DNA from: Alphaproteobacteria bacterium
Lineage (GTDB): Bacteria; Pseudomonadota; Alphaproteobacteria; RF32; CAG-239
Direction: 5' to 3'
Length of the DNA: 64,000 nucleotides
Assembly (NCBI GenBank): GCA_017635595.1
Contig: JAGBLF010000024.1
Span: 1 to 64,000, forward strand
In this document: positions 58,282 through 64,000 of the stretch, piece by piece
Position numbering within the stretch: position 1 is the stretch's first letter
How the letters are laid out: each line of letters begins with the position of its first letter
Made by a program: the position numbers and the translations under genes
Notes under the pieces: generated by a model
What the model was told of the DNA's origin: nothing
The model's input: the letters and a program-made list of their open reading frames with translations, nothing else
Databases searched by the model: none

Positions 58282-60027
58282 ATGTTTAAAAAAGCGGTAT
58301 TTTTTCTGTTAACGCTTATACTTGCTTTTGATATTGCGCCGCTTTGCGCTGCCGAATTGGTGCAAAGCACCGAGCATACGACCGTCAGTATTGTCAGTAA
58401 CGGCCGCGATACGATTTTGGCGCGGTTTGATATGCAGCCCGATTGGCACACCTATTGGCGCAATCCTGGTGAAGTCGGATTTCCGACAGTCGTTAAATCC
58501 GATAACGCAAACGTATATATCGAAAATCAATCCATACCGAAAGTTCACACCATTTTTGAAGAAATGAAAGAATATTTGTATGAAAATACAGCCTACTTTC
58601 AACTTCGCTCAAATAACATACAAGATGCAAAAATCACCTTTGATTTTGTAGAATGTAACGATATTTGCCAACCGAAAAGCCTGACTTTTGATTTATCGTT
58701 ATTGCAAAGTGCCGATATTGCCGAATGGCTGCAAATAAAAGAACGTGCCGATGCAACTTTTCCGCTCAAAATACAAATAGACGGCGAGACCGACGGCAAT
58801 TCGTTACGCTTGGACGGTATGCCTGCCGATAACCTGCAGTTTATCCCGGCCGAACGCGGCGTTATTACCGGAGAATCCGTTGACATAACTTCCCAAAACG
58901 GCTCGGCTCAAATCAAATGGCAAAACGAACCGAATCGCCGATTGAAGCAAGCTTTGATACTAACCCCTTCAGAAGCCTATATGGCCGATATTGATTACAC
59001 CGAATCAGGCTTACAGCTTTTATACATCGTGTTACTGGCCTTTATCGGCGGCATTATCCTTAATGCCATGCCGTGCGTTTTCCCGATATTGAGCTTAAAA
59101 ATCTTTTCGCTTATCAACCAAAAGCGCAAAAGAAGGCAACCGCTCTTAAATGCCTTTTATTATACTTTAGGCGTGTTGTTATCATTTTTATTACTGACAA
59201 CAATTTTGCTTATACTGAAAAACAGCGGCGAATCGGTCGGCTGGGGATTTCAATTACAATCGCCGTGGTTTGTCGGTATTATGGCATTTATTTTCTATAT
59301 TCTGTTTGCTTTTATGGTCGAATGGCTGCATTTTCCGTCGTTTGCCGGCGATTTTATGCATAAAGCGGCAAATTTAGGCGAATTTTCAACCGGTTTCTTT
59401 GCGGTTTTAATTGCCAGCCCTTGCACCGGACCTTTTATGGGGGCTGCCGTCGGTTATGCCTTTATGCACGGAAGTTACGAGCTCTATGCCGTATTTACGG
59501 CATTGGCACTTGGCTATGCCCTGCCCTATGCACTTATTGAATTATATCCGCACGCCTTAAGCAAAATAATGCCGAAGCCGGGCTTATGGATGCGCCGTGT
59601 TAAAATCGTTCTATCCGTTCCGATTTTACTGACAGCAGTCTGGTTATCTGCCGTCTTAACAGAACAAATTATGCCTGATACAAATGATGAAAAATCGGCT
59701 TATGCTTTAGATTGGCAACCTTATGATGCCGAAACTATCGCCGAATTGAACGAACAAGGCAAAAATATCTTTATCGACTTTACGGCCGATTGGTGCTTAA
59801 CTTGCAAGTTTAATGAAAAAATCTTAATCAATACTTCGCGTTTTAAGAATTTTGTTCAAAAAAACAATGTGCATTTATTTATGGCCGATATGACCGACTA
59901 TAACGAAGAATATAACAATGCCCTCAATATGTACGGACGTGACGGCATTCCGTTATATATATATTACAAAAACGGCAGTTATGAAATCCTGCCGCTGTTC
60001 TTTTCGATATCCGATTTAAAAGATTAA
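58282..60027 (+). CDS. DsbD/ScsB-like thiol:disulfide interchange protein
   Basis: A signal peptide precedes a DsbD N-terminal domain of about 200 residues with DWHTYWRNPGEVGFPT and a CNDIC motif. The membrane part (eight helices) has the cysteine motifs AMPCVFPILSLK and ASPCTGPFMG. The C-terminal thioredoxin domain has ADWCLTC. Electrons pass from cytoplasmic thioredoxin to the periplasm, here through three Cys pairs. At 581 residues it has the normal size for the family and is clearly distinct from the 904-residue relative at 30804. GAGGAAG precedes the ATG. Confidence 0.9.
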   Translation: MFKKAVFFLLTLILAFDIAPLCAAELVQSTEHTTVSIVSNGRDTILARFDMQPDWHTYWRNPGEVGFPTVVKSDNANVYIENQSIPKVHTIFEEMKEYLYENTAYFQLRSNNIQDAKITFDFVECNDICQPKSLTFDLSLLQSADIAEWLQIKERADATFPLKIQIDGETDGNSLRLDGMPADNLQFIPAERGVITGESVDITSQNGSAQIKWQNEPNRRLKQALILTPSEAYMADIDYTESGLQLLYIVLLAFIGGIILNAMPCVFPILSLKIFSLINQKRKRRQPLLNAFYYTLGVLLSFLLLTTILLILKNSGESVGWGFQLQSPWFVGIMAFIFYILFAFMVEWLHFPSFAGDFMHKAANLGEFSTGFFAVLIASPCTGPFMGAAVGYAFMHGSYELYAVFTALALGYALPYALIELYPHALSKIMPKPGLWMRRVKIVLSVPILLTAVWLSAVLTEQIMPDTNDEKSAYALDWQPYDAETIAELNEQGKNIFIDFTADWCLTCKFNEKILINTSRFKNFVQKNNVHLFMADMTDYNEEYNNALNMYGRDGIPLYIYYKNGSYEILPLFFSISDLKD

Positions 60028-60029
60028 AT

Positions 60030-60362
60030 TTAATCGGTATTTTCTTCGTCGCCGTCATCAATAATGATAAACTCGTTATCGCCGATAACGTTTAAGACGG
60101 CACGGGCACGCTCATCTAACAAATCCAAATCCAAGCTGTTTGAGGACAGCAGATTAACTTTTTGCTCCAATTCTGAACGCTTTTTCGTATAATTGGCACT
60201 CATTTTCTCGGCTTCGGCAACTTTTTCCTGTAAATATAAATAGCGTAGAATTCCGCGCTCGCCTCTGATGGCAAAATATGAGAAATAGCCGCATAAAAGC
60301 ATTAATACAACAATAACCGCCGAGCTTTTACTTTTTGCAACAATAAATGACCAAATATCCAT
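60030..60362 (-). CDS. FtsB/DivIC-like septum protein
   Basis: The 110-residue protein has one N-terminal helix (SSAVIVVLMLLCGYFSYFAI) followed by a coiled coil (YLQEKVAEAEKMSANYTKKR) and a short acidic tail. The NSLDLDLLDERARAVLNVI stretch matches the DivIC/FtsB family, which forms the FtsQBL complex at the division site. The gene is convergent with the DsbD-like gene. Confidence 0.82.
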   Translation of the reverse strand: MDIWSFIVAKSKSSAVIVVLMLLCGYFSYFAIRGERGILRYLYLQEKVAEAEKMSANYTKKRSELEQKVNLLSSNSLDLDLLDERARAVLNVIGDNEFIIIDDGDEENTD

Positions 60363-60438
60363 ATTATTCTCTGTTTATCTTTCTTATTTTTTGTACATTC
60401 GAACACATTTTTATTAAAAAAAAGTTATGATAGTCTGC

Positions 60439-61164
60439 CTAATAGAAATTTTTTGTTTTCGTAATAAAATTTGACGCTCGATTATCTATAAGCTTACCGT
60501 CTCTTAGGCTGACTTCCCTGTCCATCTTGTGTGCCAAATCTATGTTATGCGTTGCAATCAGTGCCGATAAGCCGGTTTCTTTGACAACTTCCAGCAATGT
60601 TAAAAGCACATTGTCCGAAGTATTCGGGTCCAGATTGCCTGTCGGTTCGTCGGCAAGCAGCAGTTTCGGTGTGTTAGCCAAAGCACGTGCAATGGCCACA
60701 CGTTGTTGCTCACCGCCGGAAAGCTCGGCCGGCCGATGATGCTCACGCTCACTCAGGCCCAAACGCTGTAACAGCCACATCGCTTTTTCTTCAGCATCTT
60801 TATATTTTACGCCGGCAATAAGTTGCGGTAAAATCACGTTTTCCGCTGCATCAAAATCAGGCAACAGATTATGATACTGGTAGACAAACCCCAAATAGTC
60901 GCGGCGCAATGCCGTACGTAATCCGTCAGAAGCATCGGTGCAGCTTTCGCCGTTAATGTAGATTTCACCCGAAGTCGGTGTTTCCAATAAACCGGCAATT
61001 TGCAGCAAAGTTGACTTACCCGAACCTGAAGGACCGATTAAGGCTACAATTTCTTTAGGCTTTATGTCTAAATTAACATCCTTTAAAACATCAAGTTGCT
61101 CACTGCCTTGAATAAATGTTTTATTGATATTTTTTAAGGTTAATGTCGTTTGTTTTTTATTCAT
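60439..61164 (-). CDS. lolD: Lipoprotein-releasing system ATP-binding protein LolD
   Basis: The 241-residue ABC ATPase has Walker [11 protein letters not shown]-loop [16 protein letters not shown], signature [15 protein letters not shown], Walker [14 protein letters not shown] and the His switch ATHN. LolD powers the release of lipoproteins from the inner membrane to LolA. It starts at ATG 61164, inside the last codons of the LolC/E gene; an earlier in-frame start at 61188 is less likely. It is co-translated with lolC/E. Confidence 0.94.
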   Translation of the reverse strand: MNKKQTTLTLKNINKTFIQGSEQLDVLKDVNLDIKPKEIVALIGPSGSGKSTLLQIAGLLETPTSGEIYINGESCTDASDGLRTALRRDYLGFVYQYHNLLPDFDAAENVILPQLIAGVKYKDAEEKAMWLLQRLGLSEREHHRPAELSGGEQQRVAIARALANTPKLLLADEPTGNLDPNTSDNVLLTLLEVVKETGLSALIATHNIDLAHKMDREVSLRDGKLIDNRASNFITKTKNFY

Positions 61165-62407
61165 AACGCAAAGCCTCCGCCGGATCAAATTTTGAAGCTC
61201 GGTATGCCGGATACAGCGTTGCCAAAAAAGACAGCAGCAATGTCAGTACGACAACCAAAACAACCTCGGTTACATCTACTTTGGCCGGCAACTGAGACAA
61301 GAAATATATCTCCGGCGAAAACAAATCGCGACCGGATAATTTTTGTAAAAATTGCCGAATATTTTCGATGTTATCACAGAACAATAACCCGAGTAATACG
61401 CCGATTGACGTTCCGACAAAACCGATAAATGCGCCGTCCATAAAGAATATGCGCATAACCATACCGCGGGTTGCGCCCATTGTCCGCAATACAGCCACAT
61501 CACGGCTCTTATCTTTAACCAACATAATCAAGCCGGTAATAATATTGAATGCCGCCACCAAAATAATCAGCATTAAAATCAAAAACATAACATTACGTTC
61601 AACATCTATTGCATTGAAAAAGGCTGAATTTGTTTGTTTCCAGTCATAAACATACGCGTCCAGTGTCACGCTTTTTTCAATAAGCGCACGCATCTGCGCC
61701 AATTGATTTTCGTTTTTCAATGTCACATCAATAACCGATACGGCATCCTTTAGGCCGAAATATTTTTGTGCCGACTCTAACGGCATAAAAATAAAGTTGG
61801 CATCGTACTCATACATCCCCAAGTTAAAAGTTCCGATAACCCGATACGACTTAATCCGCGGCACCGAGCCGAATGCCGTGACCTTACCGTTAGGTGAGAT
61901 AAGAGTGATTTCATCATCAACATAAATACCGAGTTTATGAGCCAATTTTTCACCGACAACCACCACATCATCTTCATAAGCATCCAAATCGACACGGGCA
62001 AAACCATCACGCATAACCTTTTTCTTTAAGATATCTTCTTTATCGATACCGCGGACCATAGCCCCCTCGGCTCCGCGCCCCGAAGAGACCAGAAGCTGTT
62101 TTTCTATCATCGGCAAAGCCAAATCAATCCCGTCAATGCTTTGTAAATCGCGAATAGCTTTTTTGTAGTTATTAAACGGAAATTCCGGTGATGATACAAT
62201 GGATATATGGCCGTTAATTCCTAAAATACGGTTCAACAGTTCGGCCTTAAACCCATTCATAACCGACATCACGATAATCAGTGTTGCCACGCCGAGCGCA
62301 ATACCGGTAAAAGCAAATCCGGTAATGACGGATATAAAACCCTCTTTACGCTTGGCCCGCAAATAGCGCCACGCCGTTAAGCGTTCAAATTTTGAAAACA
62401 AGATCAT
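61157..62407 (-). CDS. lolC: Lipoprotein-releasing system permease LolC/E
   Basis: The 416-residue permease has a first helix (GFISVITGFAFTGIALGVAT) and the extended periplasmic loop typical of LolC/LolE. Three C-terminal helices begin FLILMLIILVAAFNIITGL, and the ending is [18 protein letters not shown], the coupling sequence that contacts LolD. In alphaproteobacteria a single homolog often serves both LolC and LolE roles; only one is seen here. Confidence 0.92.
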   Translation of the reverse strand: MILFSKFERLTAWRYLRAKRKEGFISVITGFAFTGIALGVATLIIVMSVMNGFKAELLNRILGINGHISIVSSPEFPFNNYKKAIRDLQSIDGIDLALPMIEKQLLVSSGRGAEGAMVRGIDKEDILKKKVMRDGFARVDLDAYEDDVVVVGEKLAHKLGIYVDDEITLISPNGKVTAFGSVPRIKSYRVIGTFNLGMYEYDANFIFMPLESAQKYFGLKDAVSVIDVTLKNENQLAQMRALIEKSVTLDAYVYDWKQTNSAFFNAIDVERNVMFLILMLIILVAAFNIITGLIMLVKDKSRDVAVLRTMGATRGMVMRIFFMDGAFIGFVGTSIGVLLGLLFCDNIENIRQFLQKLSGRDLFSPEIYFLSQLPAKVDVTEVVLVVVLTLLLSFLATLYPAYRASKFDPAEALRYE

Positions 62408-62485
62408 TCTCCTTATAATTTATCTGAATTTATAAAGAATCTTATTGTTTTGCAACCTTGAACAGGCGGATATACACAGCGCCGA

Positions 62486-63451
62486 TTACATTCCGATACG
62501 CTGATTTAACTTCAAAAGTTTTACAATCGAGAATATGGTATAAAACTGTTCAAATACAATATCAACTTTGGCTTTGTTAATATTGGAACGGAAAAAAGAA
62601 TTTGCCTCAAACATATCCTGTTTGGTCGGAATAGCCAACAACAGCGTATTATTCTGAAAACAAAATTGAATTGATTTGCCGTCGTACAAATCACGCAACT
62701 TAAGCATTCGTTCCATAAAGCCGGTTGTCAGTAAATAACGTGATTCGATTTGGCTGTCGGCGTACACTTCAAAATATTTTTCAAACAGACTGTCCTCCAG
62801 CTTAACGTTTTGCAGCCCTTTCACTTTATGAAAAGCATTAAACAGACCATGATCCTGCAGCACAACCGTTCTACCCTTAAACGGCTTATTCATCTCAAAC
62901 AAAATACATACACCTGAAAAAACATTTTTTTTCATTTCGTGATTATTCATATCACGTTTGACCATACGCAATTTTTCCTCGGCAACGGTAATGTGAACAT
63001 CATCATAGGTACCGCAAAAAAAGTCATCACCTATATTTTGATTATAGTCATCAAACAAATCGGATGACATCAGATACGAATCGGCAATCGTATTTTCATA
63101 TTGGTAGTAAAATGAGCCGAAAAAGCTGGCAAAATCAGGCATTATTTGCGGTTTAACCCGTTTTTTATACATATAAATCGGGCCAATCAGCATCATAATC
63201 ACAAGACAAGATAATCCGAGATAAACGCCGCACATAATATTATTATCACTGCCGATGCCGCTTTCCAACAATTTTTTAATCACGGCAGGATAAAACAATA
63301 AGGCCATACCGACCAAAATTACAAAAAAAGTTAAATATCGCAAACGTATAACTTCATGCTTATGCAAAATCGGCAAAATTTTTTGCGTATAAAAATTATC
63401 AAAGTCGTGTTTTAAGTTGATATACTCGATATCTTTTTGGTAATCAATCAT
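62486..63451 (-). CDS. DUF3137-like membrane protein
   Basis: The 321-residue protein has two helices near the N-terminus (LTFFVILVGMALLFYPAVI, CGVYLGLSCLVIMMLIGP). The soluble domain fits DUF3137: CGTYDDVHITVAEEKLRMVK, VFSGVCILFEMNKPFKGRTV, FEKYFEVYADSQIESRYLLT, GKSIQFCFQNNTLLLAIP. The function is unknown. It overlaps the next gene (also DUF3137-like) by 4 bases. Confidence 0.82.
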   Translation of the reverse strand: MIDYQKDIEYINLKHDFDNFYTQKILPILHKHEVIRLRYLTFFVILVGMALLFYPAVIKKLLESGIGSDNNIMCGVYLGLSCLVIMMLIGPIYMYKKRVKPQIMPDFASFFGSFYYQYENTIADSYLMSSDLFDDYNQNIGDDFFCGTYDDVHITVAEEKLRMVKRDMNNHEMKKNVFSGVCILFEMNKPFKGRTVVLQDHGLFNAFHKVKGLQNVKLEDSLFEKYFEVYADSQIESRYLLTTGFMERMLKLRDLYDGKSIQFCFQNNTLLLAIPTKQDMFEANSFFRSNINKAKVDIVFEQFYTIFSIVKLLKLNQRIGM

Positions 63452-64000
63452 TCAACCAATGCCTTTATTATTTGGATAAAATTAAAAGTTTTCTCAAATT
63501 CGGTATTCATTTGCAGGAACTTATTTTTATCGATTTTGCGGCTCCAGAATTTATAGTTATCAAAATACAACGTACTGCCTTCAAAATAGATACGGATAAA
63601 GTTATCCTGAATTTGCAAATACATATTTTTGGCGGTAAAAGCCTCTTTCATATCCAATATCGTTTCGTAGAACAGAGATAACATAATTTGCTGGGCAAAA
63701 TCAGTGTTATCCGTAAAACATTTGAAATAGTTTGATGCCGGAATTTCCATGCGCGGTGACACGGCATCCAGTCCCGGGAATTTACTCTTTCGATAAAAAC
63801 CGGACTTATCAAAAACCAAAAGCGTACCGGCAAATTTGTCCGGAAATGTCAGGTACACGATAACCCCCGACGATATTTTTTTCTCGCGGCTTTTACCGAA
63901 CAACACGGAATTTTTGGTGTAAAGTGTATCGCGTATTTCGACTTTAACGTCACCGACATCGTTGGAAATGTTGTGCGAAGCGCTGACGGAATCATGCGAC
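63448..64000 (-). CDS. DUF3137-like protein (5' end outside window)
   Basis: The frame is open from the right edge to the stop at 63448. The 152 residues after an internal GTG at 63906 are preceded by in-frame DVKVEIRDTLYTKNSVLF, so 63906 is not the true start. The content (VIVYLTFPDKFAGTLLVFD, IQDNFIRIYFEGSTLYFDNY) parallels the DUF3137 domain of the neighbour at 62486, and the stop overlaps that gene's start by 4 bases. The two are probably a tandem duplicate pair. N-terminal membrane helices, if any, lie outside the window. Confidence 0.75.
   Translation of the reverse strand, partial: SHDSVSASHNISNDVGDVKVEIRDTLYTKNSVLFGKSREKKISSGVIVYLTFPDKFAGTLLVFDKSGFYRKSKFPGLDAVSPRMEIPASNYFKCFTDNTDFAQQIMLSLFYETILDMKEAFTAKNMYLQIQDNFIRIYFEGSTLYFDNYKFWSRKIDKNKFLQMNTEFEKTFNFIQIIKALVE

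Overview
The window looks like a chromosomal segment of an AT-leaning alphaproteobacterium, probably uncultured and host- or gut-associated. The support is the order lspA - DUF3035 (BamF-like) lipoprotein - M16 - M16, plus BamE, DUF177, a YqgE-DsbD pair, LolCD, an FtsB-like protein and a candidate SAM-II-type riboswitch before a metK-like gene. A two-iron superoxide reductase suggests life with little oxygen. The taxonomic placement is inference.

Layout. 1-910: start of a secreted Cys-rich repeat protein that runs off the left edge. 1066-6511: SAM metabolism (divergent short MetK with a candidate riboswitch, MTA/SAH nucleosidase) followed by two tandem GT-C-like membrane proteins. 6518-15123: a long leftward block of lspA, bamF-like, two M16 proteases (one active, one without the zinc motif), pgi, mutL and an unknown protein with an EQRQN tail. 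15217-16602: corA, tRNA-Leu and REP-like repeats. 16942-22199: a 1523-residue trimeric autotransporter adhesin and an anchored Skp/OmpH-like protein.

22200-27150 is the accessory region and the most interesting part. It holds an effector/toxin-like array on the minus strand: one complete gene, one 5'-truncated gene and one frameshifted fragment that share the same N-terminal segment; a lysozyme-fold (lytic-transglycosylase-like) effector; two multi-spanning membrane proteins that could be immunity partners; a candidate structured small RNA with its own promoter and terminator; and a fragment of an excisionase-like HTH gene. A degenerate copy of the Skp-like gene lies at the far end, so the array sits between an intact gene and a piece of its paralog.

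27253-34000: gpt, DUF177, bamE, a minimal FtsK-type motor with an odd tail, yqgE and a very large DsbD-like protein. 33644-38384: thyA, folA, greA, a 54-residue Cys-rich protein and small lipoproteins. 38610-41027: tRNA-Ser(UGA) beside a broken tRNA-Ser(GGA)-like copy, a phosphoethanolamine-transferase-like enzyme and tRNA-Ser(GCU). 41159-48607: FAD oxidoreductase, HD hydrolase, peroxide and superoxide defence, a sugar transferase and a tandem M15 peptidase. 50221-64000: lon, lipoproteins, DUF1294, DUF4139, a uracil-DNA glycosylase, a second DsbD-like protein, an FtsB-like protein, lolD, lolC/E and two DUF3137-like genes.

A second theme is a set of eight single genes (35364, 35968, 43608, 44046, 45479, 46302, 49039 and 56835). 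Each has a -35 box (five TTGACA, one each of TTGACA with a weak -10, TTGACT and TTGCAA) and a 17-base spacer. They have AT-rich leaders with no visible Shine-Dalgarno sequence. Most have a nearby hairpin terminator. This differs from the neighbouring genes, which usually carry GGAG-type ribosome sites, and it suggests separately acquired genes. All family calls come from reading motifs; no database search was run.
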